Assembly: GCA_947498985.1 (NCBI GenBank)
Contig: CANMMF010000003.1
Location: 1-64,000 of the forward strand
DNA from: an uncultured Paracoccaceae bacterium
Lineage (GTDB): Bacteria > Pseudomonadota > Alphaproteobacteria > Rhodobacterales > Rhodobacteraceae
DNA length: 64,000 bases
Direction: 5' to 3'
Shown here: in pieces, positions 45,160 to 52,988 of the stretch
Position numbering within the stretch: position 1 is the stretch's first letter
Layout: each line of letters begins with the position of its first letter
Notes under the pieces: generated by a model
Database searches by the model: none
The model's input: the letters and a program-made list of their open reading frames with translations, nothing else
Told to the model about the DNA's origin: nothing
Made by a program: the position numbers and the translations under genes

Positions 45160-45953
45160 AGCTTCGCATGCACCAGTTGTTGCGTATAAGGATGCTGTGG
45201 GTCTTGAAAGATCTGATCCGCAAGCCCGGTCTCAACCACTTCGCCGCGCCGCATTACCATCACGCGATCTGCCAGCGTGCGGATGACACCAAGGTCGTGG
45301 CTCACGATTACCATGGTGATCTGCCGGTCCTGCTGAAGCCGCTTGAGCGTATCGAGCACCAGGGCCTGCACGCTCACATCCAGCCCCGTCGTTGGCTCAT
45401 CCAAGAGCAAAAGCGCCGGTTCAAGTGCAATCGCTTTGGCCAGCTGCACCCGCTGTTGCATCCCGCCCGACAGCTCAATAGGCGGCGCGTCAAGACGATC
45501 CAGTGGAAACTCGGAGGCATCAAGCGCTTCGGTTGCCGCTTGCCGCAGGGTCGCAAAGCTGCGCTCGCCTGCGACCAAAAGCCGTTCAGCGACATTCCCC
45601 GACGAGGAATGCTTCATCAAAAGGCCAAGATGCGGGTTCTGATACACGATCCCGATCTTGGTCGCGCAGAGCATCCGGCGGGCGAACCGGTCAAGCTCAA
45701 AGAGATTGCCAGACAAATCCGGTAGGTCGAGCGTATAGCTGCCGGTTTCCGGGATCTCCTCAAGGTTCATCATCCGCAGAAGTGTTGACTTTCCCGATCC
45801 GCTTTCACCGACTATGCCCAGCACCTCTCCGGGATAGGCGTGGGCCGAGACATTGCGCACGGCCTTAACAGGCCCATAGGACCTGGACACACCATGCACT
45901 TCCAGCAGCGGGCGGGTCTCAACGATGCGCGGGGCGTCGAGGGTCAGGGTCAT
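45156..45953 (-). CDS. phnK: PhnK, C-P lyase ABC-type ATPase subunit (locus 2)
   Basis: 265 residues from ATG 45953, overlapping phnJ by 4 bases; the longer upstream frame lies inside phnJ and is rejected. Walker A GESGSGKSTLLR (about residue 49), signature LSGGMQQRVQLAKAI, Walker B ALLLLDEPTTGLD, then VIVSHDLGVIR. Compared with the locus-1 PhnK it has a longer N-terminus (TLDAPRIVETRPLLEV). Retained intact although its docking partner PhnJ is unusual. Confidence 0.94.
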   Translation of the reverse strand: MTLTLDAPRIVETRPLLEVHGVSRSYGPVKAVRNVSAHAYPGEVLGIVGESGSGKSTLLRMMNLEEIPETGSYTLDLPDLSGNLFELDRFARRMLCATKIGIVYQNPHLGLLMKHSSSGNVAERLLVAGERSFATLRQAATEALDASEFPLDRLDAPPIELSGGMQQRVQLAKAIALEPALLLLDEPTTGLDVSVQALVLDTLKRLQQDRQITMVIVSHDLGVIRTLADRVMVMRRGEVVETGLADQIFQDPQHPYTQQLVHAKL

Positions 45954-46864
45954 TGCGGCATCTCCCCGTTTTTGTACCAGGTCTCCCCTCGGCTTTCGCC
46001 GTCTCCATCGCGCGCTCGAATGGTCTTCACGCCCCATTCGCTGTCCGAGACCTCAAAGGCGGAACTGCCATCATCCTGCGGGATTTCGTTCATGAAAAAG
46101 CCTCTCGTGCCGGACCGCGTACAGGTCAGGTGGCCGTGCTCTTCGACCTTGTAAGGCACATCCGAGAACACCAATGGCTCAACACGCGTGTAGGGCGGAA
46201 CCGCGAAGATGCGCTTTTCCCGGCCAGCCGACAGGATCGTCAGGTGCCTGGCCATATGCAGTTTCGGCACGTCCCAACGGGGGATGGGCGAGGGCGTCAT
46301 GACATGACGACCATTCACAAGACTGGGATAGCTTGCGCCTTGCATAACCCGACCCGAGCGCACGATCTGCTCGTAAAGCTGCAGCCACATCCGCCCGTAA
46401 TCCGCATCCGCGTGCATCTGGCGTGCGATGGACATGTTGGGCTGGACCGGCCGCAGCGGCTCTGGGTTCGGAACCTGCAACACCAAGACCTGATCTTCGC
46501 GCAGGATTTCTTCGGGGATGCGGTGGCGCGATTGGATGAGATCCGCCTCCAACGTGTCCATTGTCGTGGGCGTCCCCGCAACCTGCGCGATAAAGCGCCG
46601 GATCGACGCCGCGTTGACGCTGTCATCGGCGCCCTGGTCGATAACCTTCACGCATGTCTGCGGGTTCACCAGAGTCAGCGAGACCTGAAGCCCGCCCGTG
46701 CCCCAACCGCGCGCCATCGGCACTTCGCGGCTGGCATAGGGCATCTGGCATCCCGGCACCGCCACGGATTTCAGCATCTTGCGACGAAGCTCGCGCTTGG
46801 CCGAGCCATCAAGGAAGCCATAACTCATCGCTTCCCATGGCTTTGTCAGGGTTGAAAGGCTCAT
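45950..46864 (-). CDS. phnJ: PhnJ homologue lacking all four family cysteines (locus 2)
   Basis: 304 residues. Clearly PhnJ by GWGTGGLQ, KVIDQGADDSVNAASIRRF, QSRHRIPEEILREDQ, LSAGREKRIFAVPPYTRVE and TPSPIPRWD. Where canonical PhnJ has HLCGLC...FVCSDTDYC, this one reads HLTCTRSG...FEVSDSEWG. Aligned by eye, C238, C241, C263 and C269 of the locus-1 protein become T247, R250, V272 and G278. The glycine of the proposed glycyl radical site is kept (G38), and the next residue is Cys instead of Tyr (VPGCQ). Remaining cysteines are C39, C71 and C248. The frame is clean with no stop or shift, both neighbours are coupled to it, and the C-terminus is longer than usual. By family knowledge it should be unable to bind a cluster in the known way. 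Confidence 0.92.
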   Translation of the reverse strand: MSLSTLTKPWEAMSYGFLDGSAKRELRRKMLKSVAVPGCQMPYASREVPMARGWGTGGLQVSLTLVNPQTCVKVIDQGADDSVNAASIRRFIAQVAGTPTTMDTLEADLIQSRHRIPEEILREDQVLVLQVPNPEPLRPVQPNMSIARQMHADADYGRMWLQLYEQIVRSGRVMQGASYPSLVNGRHVMTPSPIPRWDVPKLHMARHLTILSAGREKRIFAVPPYTRVEPLVFSDVPYKVEEHGHLTCTRSGTRGFFMNEIPQDDGSSAFEVSDSEWGVKTIRARDGDGESRGETWYKNGEMPQ

Positions 46865-47958
46865 TCCGCGGGCTCGCTTTTTGTTTGCCCTACCGCTTCA
46901 CTACTTGAGGGCTCTGGCGCTTTGGCCGCCTTTTTGGCCTTCGCATCCCGCATCGCATCCAACGAAGACTGGAACGTCACATAATGCGGCAGCTTGAAGT
47001 GAATGCAGAAGCCCGAGCTTTCGACGCCTTCGGTATGGTAGAGGAAGAATTCTTCTTCTGTGGCCGAGCCTTTTTCTGCACCGGGACTGTTGAGGTCGAG
47101 CGTCGCCGCCGCGATGCATTTGACCTCGTTCCAACCGAAGGTGGCAGCATAACCGATGCTCAGCTTCTCACCCTTTTTATCAACGACTTCGGCCTGAGAG
47201 ACCTTGACCCGGCCCGCCGAAAATTGACGCCCATCGGGGTGGGTGACGGCGATTTCGGCCTCGGCCAAACGCAATTCGTTCACCGTCGGGTGCGCCTGCC
47301 CATAGCCGCGCATCGCAGCGTAGCCGAGCGCCAGAACACCGCCGGTTTCGGCCCGTGCGAGGCTTTGCAGCGTATGGGCGCGTTTGGACGGAAAGAGCAG
47401 CGGCTCGCGCGTGAGGTCGGGAATGTTGTTGCTCTTGGTCGGATCATCTGCCGGGGGATCCAGCAGGTCGTTTTCGGACTGCCATGCGCTAACGCTGGGC
47501 TGATAGGCCGGAGACGGGGTGTCAGCAGGCTCGACGGGATCAGGCGCGTAGAGCGCGCCTTGCAGCACATCTGTTGCCAAAATGCGGTGCGCATAGTCGA
47601 GGGTCGGCCCCAGGACCTGTCCGCCGGGGATGTCCTTGAAAGCGGCAGAGATGCGACGATGGGTAAACAAGGTATCCTGCTCAACCGGTTCTGCCACCTG
47701 CAATCGCGGCTGCGTGGTCCGCCATGCGCGTAGCAGCAAGACGGCCTCATATAGCTCTCCGCCGGTTTGTGCCAAAGCAAGCGCTGCAAGGTCTTCGTCA
47801 TAAAGCGAGGCCTCGCCCATGACACGGTCGATCAGATAGGGCAGGCTTTTCTTGACCTCTTCAACGCGGTCGCGGTCAAAGCCCCCCATCTCTTCACGAA
47901 AAAGCCGTTCTGACTGCTCGATGGCCCGCTCGCCACCGCGCGTTGCGACATAGGCCAT
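46861..47958 (-). CDS. phnI: PhnI, C-P lyase core subunit (locus 2)
   Basis: 365 residues, complete, starting MAYVATRGGERAIEQSERL. The C-terminal histidine pair is kept (IHFKLPHYVTFQ), as is DIPGGQVLGPTLDYAHRIL. The tail after residue 340 is Ala/Lys/Ser-rich (AKKAAKAPEPSSSEAVGQTKSEPAE) and includes the product of the 20-bp repeat copy C. Overlaps phnJ by 4 bases and phnH by 1. The nucleosidase chemistry appears intact. Confidence 0.94.
   Translation of the reverse strand: MAYVATRGGERAIEQSERLFREEMGGFDRDRVEEVKKSLPYLIDRVMGEASLYDEDLAALALAQTGGELYEAVLLLRAWRTTQPRLQVAEPVEQDTLFTHRRISAAFKDIPGGQVLGPTLDYAHRILATDVLQGALYAPDPVEPADTPSPAYQPSVSAWQSENDLLDPPADDPTKSNNIPDLTREPLLFPSKRAHTLQSLARAETGGVLALGYAAMRGYGQAHPTVNELRLAEAEIAVTHPDGRQFSAGRVKVSQAEVVDKKGEKLSIGYAATFGWNEVKCIAAATLDLNSPGAEKGSATEEEFFLYHTEGVESSGFCIHFKLPHYVTFQSSLDAMRDAKAKKAAKAPEPSSSEAVGQTKSEPAE
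46890..46909 (-). repeat. 20-bp coding repeat, copy C (3' end of phnI, locus 2)
   Basis: On the plus strand CTACCGCTTC-ACTACTTGAG. Same repeat as at 25773 and 29196, here encoding SSSEAVGQ in the tail of PhnI. Confidence 0.6.
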
Positions 47959-48494
47959 TACATTTCCTCAACATTCGTGGATCGCGGCACGCCCACAGCG
48001 CGGGCACCATCGACAAAGAACAGATCAAACCCCATCGGGTATCTCAGACGCGCGGCGCGCGCCTTCCAGAACCCATCCGGCATACCGCCAAGCTGGACCG
48101 TCACCGCGCCGTCAATGCCCGGCCCGGTCAGCCGCACTGCTGCGCCTGACCCGAGACTGGCCCGGACAATCACCGTGGCGCCATCGTCGGGGTAATTGTC
48201 GCTGCCGATCGCAACGGCGGCGAGCGGATCGGACGCGGTCATCGCGCCAAGAAAGACGTGATCGGCCCGGTCGATATCCGCCAGCTCAGCGCCGGTGCGC
48301 ATGATCTCGGGCATCAAGAGCGGATCGGCGGAGTAAACCAGACATTCCCGGTCGAGCAGGGCGGTTATGACCGTCCCCTCGCCAGGTTCGGGCAGGTCTC
48401 GCGGCACTCCGGGGCGGCTCATCGCCCAGAGCAAGGCGTCAAAGGCCGCGTTGTCACGGGTCTCGGCCGGGCTGGGCGCGGGGGTGGCAAGCAT
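47958..48494 (-). CDS. phnH: PhnH, C-P lyase core subunit (locus 2)
   Basis: 178 residues, shorter than the locus-1 PhnH (201). Recognisable by NAAFDALLWAMSRPGVPRDLPEPGEG, ALLDRECLVYSAD, YPDDGATVIVRA and RLTGPGIDGAVTVQLGG. The N-terminal segment seen in canonical PhnH is reduced. One-base overlaps with phnG and phnI make it part of the same transcript. Divergence parallels that of PhnG and PhnJ in this locus. Confidence 0.9.
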   Translation of the reverse strand: MLATPAPSPAETRDNAAFDALLWAMSRPGVPRDLPEPGEGTVITALLDRECLVYSADPLLMPEIMRTGAELADIDRADHVFLGAMTASDPLAAVAIGSDNYPDDGATVIVRASLGSGAAVRLTGPGIDGAVTVQLGGMPDGFWKARAARLRYPMGFDLFFVDGARAVGVPRSTNVEEM

Positions 48495-48901
48495 CAGAAT
48501 GTCTCCATGTTCACGCGGGTGGCTTCGACGCGACGCAACACGTCATCGTCTGCCTGTTGCAATGCCTCGGCCTGCGCATCACAAAACGCTTTGCAATCCG
48601 CGCGGCGCACACCCGTCGCCATCGCAAGATCAACCAGCGCCATTGCCATTGAGGCTTCAAGATCATGGCCGCGCCGCATCCCGTAGCCTTGCACCTCGCC
48701 CTTGCGAATATGCGCTTCGCTCATCAGCACTTCGCCAAGGTGAAAGGCGACGCCTTTGGCCGTGTCGCGCATCGGCAGCATCACCAGACCGCTTTGCGAT
48801 TGCAGGACCTCTATCTCGCCAAGGTCGGGGATCAGAGTTTCTGCAAAAGTCTTGAGCTTTTCAGCGTCAACGCGCGCCAGCACGCTCAGCGTGTCATCCA
48901 T
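48494..48901 (-). CDS. phnG: PhnG, C-P lyase core subunit, divergent (locus 2)
   Basis: 135 residues. Assigned to PhnG from its position and from KGVAFHLGEVLMSEAHIRKGEVQGYGMRRGHDLEASMAMALVDLAM, which parallels the core of canonical PhnG (APFNIGEMTVTR...GHAYIQGRRKADAEAAALVDALM). The GGTG motif and the C-terminal FFTMARG of PhnG are missing. Begins inside the 3' end of phnF (8-base overlap), so the regulator and the core genes are read together. Confidence 0.85.
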   Translation of the reverse strand: MDDTLSVLARVDAEKLKTFAETLIPDLGEIEVLQSQSGLVMLPMRDTAKGVAFHLGEVLMSEAHIRKGEVQGYGMRRGHDLEASMAMALVDLAMATGVRRADCKAFCDAQAEALQQADDDVLRRVEATRVNMETF

Positions 48902-49610
48902 CCGAATGCTCCATTGTAAAATTCACCCGCGCCGCTGACCAAATCACACGGCTGGTTGAAATCGGCGTCCCATCAAGCGTGGCGTCGATGGCCGTGACCA
49001 CCAGCACGGGGACATCCGGGTGTTGTTTGAGGGTCTTCGCTTCGTCGGGTTTTGCCGCACGCGAATAGATCGACGTGTGCTGCCGAACATAGTCGTCGAT
49101 CCCAAAGGACCGATAAGTCTCCGTGGTAGATCCCAGAACATCCCGTCGCTCTGCAAAATCGGGGAAGCGTTCAGCACAGTGATAGGCGCATCCGAAAGCA
49201 ACAGGCAGGTCATTGGCCAGCGTGATCCGCTGACTTCCCGTCACTTTGGCGTTAGAGTTCAAAAGCAGGGCTTTTGCCACCGGGTCAGGGGCATCAACAC
49301 GGCTGGCAGAGATCAGCCGACTGGTCACATCCACGCCCTGCGGTATCAGGTTGCGCCGCAGCCTCGTTCTCTTGCCGATTTGATATGTCAGCCGGGGCGC
49401 GTCGGCGACAAATGTGCCGCGCCCCTGTTCGATGCTGATCTTTCCGTCGCGCGCAAGCGCTTCAAGCGCGCGGCGCACCGAGTGGCGGCCGATCTCAAAT
49501 CGATCAGCCAACTGCGTTTCCGTTGGCAACTGATCCCCCGCTGACAGCCGCCCCGAGCGGATGTCATCTGAAAGGGTATCCCAAATTATGGTCCAGTTTT
49601 CGCGCGTCAT
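48894..49610 (-). CDS. phnF: PhnF, GntR/HutC-family regulator (locus 2)
   Basis: 238 residues from ATG 49610. Winged helix (AGDQLPTETQLADRFEIGRHSVRRALEALARDGKISIEQGRGTF, residues 22-66) and UTRA domain (ITLANDLPVAFGCAYHCAERFPDF). Unlike locus 1, phnF is the first gene of its core operon rather than divergent. A 16-bp palindrome five bases upstream of its ATG recurs before phnC, making autoregulation plus control of transport the simplest model. A PHO-box-like site lies upstream. Confidence 0.92.
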   Translation of the reverse strand: MTRENWTIIWDTLSDDIRSGRLSAGDQLPTETQLADRFEIGRHSVRRALEALARDGKISIEQGRGTFVADAPRLTYQIGKRTRLRRNLIPQGVDVTSRLISASRVDAPDPVAKALLLNSNAKVTGSQRITLANDLPVAFGCAYHCAERFPDFAERRDVLGSTTETYRSFGIDDYVRQHTSIYSRAAKPDEAKTLKQHPDVPVLVVTAIDATLDGTPISTSRVIWSAARVNFTMEHSDG

Positions 49611-49615
49611 GTCCG

Positions 49616-49631
49616 ATTCATCCGAATGAAT
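49616..49631. promoter_or_regulatory. Candidate PhnF(2) operator at phnF
   Basis: ATTCAT-CCGA-ATGAAT, identical to 43215-43230. It is so close to the start codon that it would also cover the ribosome site on the transcript. Confidence 0.7.
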
Positions 49632-49650
49632 TTTTGGCTACTCTGTCTGC

Positions 49651-49669
49651 GTGACATACGCATGACAAG
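49651..49669 (-). promoter_or_regulatory. Candidate PHO box upstream of phnF (locus 2)
   Basis: Minus strand CTTGTCATGCGTATGTCAC: half-sites TTGTCAT and ATGTCAC 11 bases apart, matching PHO-box geometry, about 40 bases upstream of phnF. Confidence 0.6.
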
Positions 49670-50248
49670 CGTATGTTTTTTGCCAGCAAACTTTGCCAGT
49701 ATTCGCAGCTCGGGCGACTGGAGTATCTTCAGATCGGCTGTGAGGCCGTCCTATTGCTCTTACTCTGCTTCTTCACAAGCAGCCTCAGCCTTCGTGCGTT
49801 CTGCATTGTCCTTGCAGACTGCAAAAAAGTTCAGAAAATTTTTGCGCGGACCAATTGTTTCGTGCGCGGACTATTAGTTTCTCGGTGATTTTTGAATCGC
49901 GCAATGCATTGAGATTGTGAGGTTTTTCAGATTCTCAAGTTCGTTCTATATTCTTTTTGCGCGCACGATTGGTTGCTCTGGCAGCACCAGTTGGCTTATT
50001 CGCCGGGGGTTCTTCCCAAGAAAGCGAGATCGCCTGTCTGCGGTTGTGCCGTCGCAGGCTTCGGTTTCCGGACAGGCCTATGACGACCTCGGCGCTTGAT
50101 TGACCGGCCGTCGACACGTCCAGGCAGGCGCTGCAGCGCGCCACCGGTGCAAGCCTGTGTCCTAAAGCCGAAACGCCCTGCGCCACACGCATCCCGCTTG
50201 CCGAAAAGATCGAGCGACGTCGGACGTGGAAGGTCTTATGGTGGGCGC
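49670..50248. other. Gene-free stretch between phnF and the SLC13-type gene
   Basis: AT-richer than the surroundings in its first half. Only short frames without motifs are present. It probably holds promoters for the two divergent genes; no further operator or repeat was recognised beyond those listed. Confidence 0.4.
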
Positions 50249-52024
50249 ATGTCTGTCGAGCTCTCGCTGATCTTCGCCATCCTCGGGGTTGTCTTCGTCC
50301 TGCTGATCTGGGGGCGTGTCAGGTATGATCTTGTGGCTTTCTGCGCGCTGGTTGTCGCCACCGCCCTGGGGCTTGTGCCGTCCGAGGACCTCTTCTCGGG
50401 CTTCGGGCATTCCGCGGTTGCGATCATCGCGCTTGTGCTCATCGTCAGTCGGGGGCTCTCGGCTTCGGGAGCGGTCGAGATCATTGCGATGCGCCTCATC
50501 GACCCCGCGCGCCCCTTGCCTCTGCACATCGCGGTTCTGGCCACGCTGGCCGCCGGATTGTCGGCGATCATCAACAACGTCGCCGCCCTTGCACTGCTGA
50601 TGCCCCTCGATGTCGAGGCGGCCAACAAGGCGAAACGCGCGGCGGCGCAGAGCCTCATGCCTCTGTCATTCGCAACCATTCTCGGCGGTATGATCACGCT
50701 GATCGGAACCCCGCCCAATATCGTGATCTCCGAATATCGCCAGGACGCGCTCGGCGCGCCGTTTGCCATGTTCGATTTCGCACCGGTTGGCCTGGCGGTT
50801 GCCGCGGCGGGGATCGCGTTCGTCTCGCTGCTGGGCTGGCGGTTCTTGCCGGTGCGGACATCGCTTGCCGAACATGAGGCGGAGCTGAAGAAGGGGCGGT
50901 ACCTCGCCGAGCTTCGGATCGGAGAGGCCGCGGCCGAAGGCGATCTGATGGTCCAGGATCTCTACCCGCAAGCCGACGATGCCGACATCCACATCCTCGG
51001 CCTGATCCGCGGCGGGCGCCGCCGCCCGGGACGCGCGCGTCGCGAGGTGCTGAGCCCGGGCGATTTTCTCGTTGTCGAAGGCGAGCCGAAATCGATCGAA
51101 AGCTTCATGGGGCAGGTCAAGCTGGATTTCGTCGGCTCCGAGAAACACGAGGGCGGCGTCACCTCGACCGGACTGACGCTTGTCGAGGCGATTGTGCCCG
51201 ATGGCGCGCGGATCCAGAACCGGACGGCGCGTGGATTGCGCCTGTTGCAGCGCCATTCGGTCACGCTTCTGGGGGTTGCGCGCGAAGGGCAACGGTTTCG
51301 CGACCGCGTGCGCTTGCTGACGATCCGCGGCGGTGACGTCCTGCTGTTGCTTGGCACGCCGGAGCGAGTTGCGGCCGCAACCGAATGGCTGGGTGTGCTG
51401 CCCATCGAAGGGCGCAGCACCGAGGTTATCCAGCGCGGCAAGGCGGGCCTGTCTGCGGCGGTTTTCATCCTCGCTGTCGCGGCGGCGGTGTTCGGGATCC
51501 TGCCCTTGTCGGTGGCACTTGCCGCAACGGTTGTCGCCTATGTCGCCTTCGGTCTGGTGGGACCGCGCGAGGTTTACACGTCGATCGAGTGGAAGGTGAT
51601 CGTTCTGCTGGCGAGCCTGATACCGCTTGCCGAAGCCTTCGAAGCCTTCGGCGGCGCGGACCTGATTGCCGGGCAGATCGTCGTGATGACCGACGGCTTC
51701 CCGCCTTGGGTGTCGATCCTGGCCTTGCTGGTTGTCACGATGACCTTGTCCGATTTCCTCAACAACGTCGCGACCACGCTTATCGCCGCGCCGATTGGCC
51801 TGGCGATTGCGACCTCCACCGGGACCAATCCCGACACCTATCTCATGACCGTGGCGGTGGCCGCATCCTGCGCGTTTCTCACGCCCATCGGACACAAGAA
51901 CAACACGATCATCCTCGGCCCCGGCGGCTACCGCTTCGGTGACTACTGGCGCATGGGGTTACCGCTGGAGCTGATTGTCATTGCCGTGGCCGTCCCGGCG
52001 CTGCTGGTGGTCTGGCCGCTGTGA
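50249..52024 (+). CDS. SLC13-type (DASS-like) permease with TrkA-C domains
   Basis: 591 residues from ATG 50249. About ten to twelve membrane segments with two hallmark helical hairpins: INNVAALALLMPLDVEAANKAKR and LIGTPPNIVISEYR in the first half, LNNVATTLIAAPIGLAIA and TPIGHKNNTIILGPGGYRFGDY in the second. Between them lie two TrkA-C-like regulatory domains (RREVLSPGDFLVVEGEPKSIE; RVRLLTIRGGDVLLLLG). This architecture is that of sodium-coupled anion carriers for sulfate or dicarboxylates. Substrate not determinable. Stands alone. Confidence 0.9.
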   Translation: MSVELSLIFAILGVVFVLLIWGRVRYDLVAFCALVVATALGLVPSEDLFSGFGHSAVAIIALVLIVSRGLSASGAVEIIAMRLIDPARPLPLHIAVLATLAAGLSAIINNVAALALLMPLDVEAANKAKRAAAQSLMPLSFATILGGMITLIGTPPNIVISEYRQDALGAPFAMFDFAPVGLAVAAAGIAFVSLLGWRFLPVRTSLAEHEAELKKGRYLAELRIGEAAAEGDLMVQDLYPQADDADIHILGLIRGGRRRPGRARREVLSPGDFLVVEGEPKSIESFMGQVKLDFVGSEKHEGGVTSTGLTLVEAIVPDGARIQNRTARGLRLLQRHSVTLLGVAREGQRFRDRVRLLTIRGGDVLLLLGTPERVAAATEWLGVLPIEGRSTEVIQRGKAGLSAAVFILAVAAAVFGILPLSVALAATVVAYVAFGLVGPREVYTSIEWKVIVLLASLIPLAEAFEAFGGADLIAGQIVVMTDGFPPWVSILALLVVTMTLSDFLNNVATTLIAAPIGLAIATSTGTNPDTYLMTVAVAASCAFLTPIGHKNNTIILGPGGYRFGDYWRMGLPLELIVIAVAVPALLVVWPL

Positions 52025-52182
52025 CGATGGCCCGGAGCTGAGGGCTGCGCATGGGGCAAATGGCCTGAGTGGCTCATGGCCGTGGCAGATCTTCAACGCC
52101 ACCCTGTAGGTTTTCTCACGTCGCACGGGCAGTCATAATCCAACCACCTGATTAATGAACTGATCAGTATAGTACTGCCCCC

Positions 52183-52521
52183 ATGACCAGATCGAATCAA
52201 CTGGACGCGGTCTTTTCCGCCTCGGCCAACCTGACCGGCAGGGCGATTCTCGCGCATCTGGCAAAGGGGCAGGCCACCCTCAACGCGCTGGCGGAGCCGT
52301 TCGATATGAGCCTGCCCGCGATCTCCAGACACATCCGCGTTCTGGAAAAAGCCGGGCTCGTCACACGGGGGCGGGAAGCGCAGTTCCGGCCCTGCACGCT
52401 GAACACCGAACCGCTGCAGATCGTCGCCGACTGGACCGATCAGTACTGCCACATCCGGGACGCCCGCTTTGCCGTGACGGCCGGGTTTGTACATGCAATG
52501 AAGGACACAAGCGATGAGTGA
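52183..52521 (+). CDS. ArsR-family regulator
   Basis: 112 residues. Winged helix (ATLNALAEPFDMSLPAISRHIRVLEKAGLVTRG, residues 30-63). No metal-binding CxC motif of the arsenic type; this is the subgroup paired with SRPBCC/AHSA1 proteins, which is exactly the next gene (8-base overlap). A palindrome ACTGATCAGT at 52160-52169, just upstream, is a plausible autoregulatory site. Confidence 0.9.
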   Translation: MTRSNQLDAVFSASANLTGRAILAHLAKGQATLNALAEPFDMSLPAISRHIRVLEKAGLVTRGREAQFRPCTLNTEPLQIVADWTDQYCHIRDARFAVTAGFVHAMKDTSDE

Positions 52522-52988
52522 GCCACAAAGCTGGGTGCGGATACATCGCGAGTCGGACGCGCCCGTTGACTCCGTCTGGCGGATGTGGACCGATCCGGAG
52601 CTTTAGGCAATGGTACGGCCCCATGGGCATGTCGGTTCCAACGGCCGAGATGGACGTGGTTGTCGGCGGCACGCGCAGGATCCGCATGGCGATGGCAACG
52701 CCCGAGCGCAGCATGTCGATGCGGTTCACCGGCATCTACAAGGAGGTCAGCCGCCCGCCCCGCCGCGTCTTTGCCGAGAACATGTGCGACGATTACGGCA
52801 CGATCATCCCGCCCGGGACCATGGCAATGCCGGCGGGGCATCCGGATGTCACCGAAGTCATCGTCGATCTCCGCGAGGCCGATGGCAAGACCGTGATGAC
52901 GATGGTCCGTATCGATGTGCCCGAAGGTTCGACAGGCGAGGGCGGCTGGAACCAGGCGTTCGACAAATTTGCAGGCGTCCTCGGCTAA
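52514..52988 (+). pseudogene. SRPBCC/AHSA1-type protein with a frameshift
   Basis: From ATG 52514 it reads SEPQSWVRIHRESDAPVDSVWRMWTDPEL and meets TAG at 52603. The next frame continues FRQWYGPMGMSVPTAEMDVVVGGTRRIRM and on to AFDKFAGVLG at 52988, the normal course of an AHSA1-like ligand-binding fold. Two missing bases in the CTT-TAGG region restore the frame. The ArsR gene upstream overlaps its start. Unless the shift is a sequencing error it is dead. Confidence 0.8.

Noticed and set aside
49626..50099. Short plus-strand frames upstream of the SLC13-type gene
   Set aside because: Too short, without ribosome sites or motifs; they overlap the phnF promoter region.
50666..51895. 409-codon minus-strand frame across the SLC13-type gene
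   Set aside because: Charged, low-complexity antisense of a clear transporter with duplicated helical hairpins.
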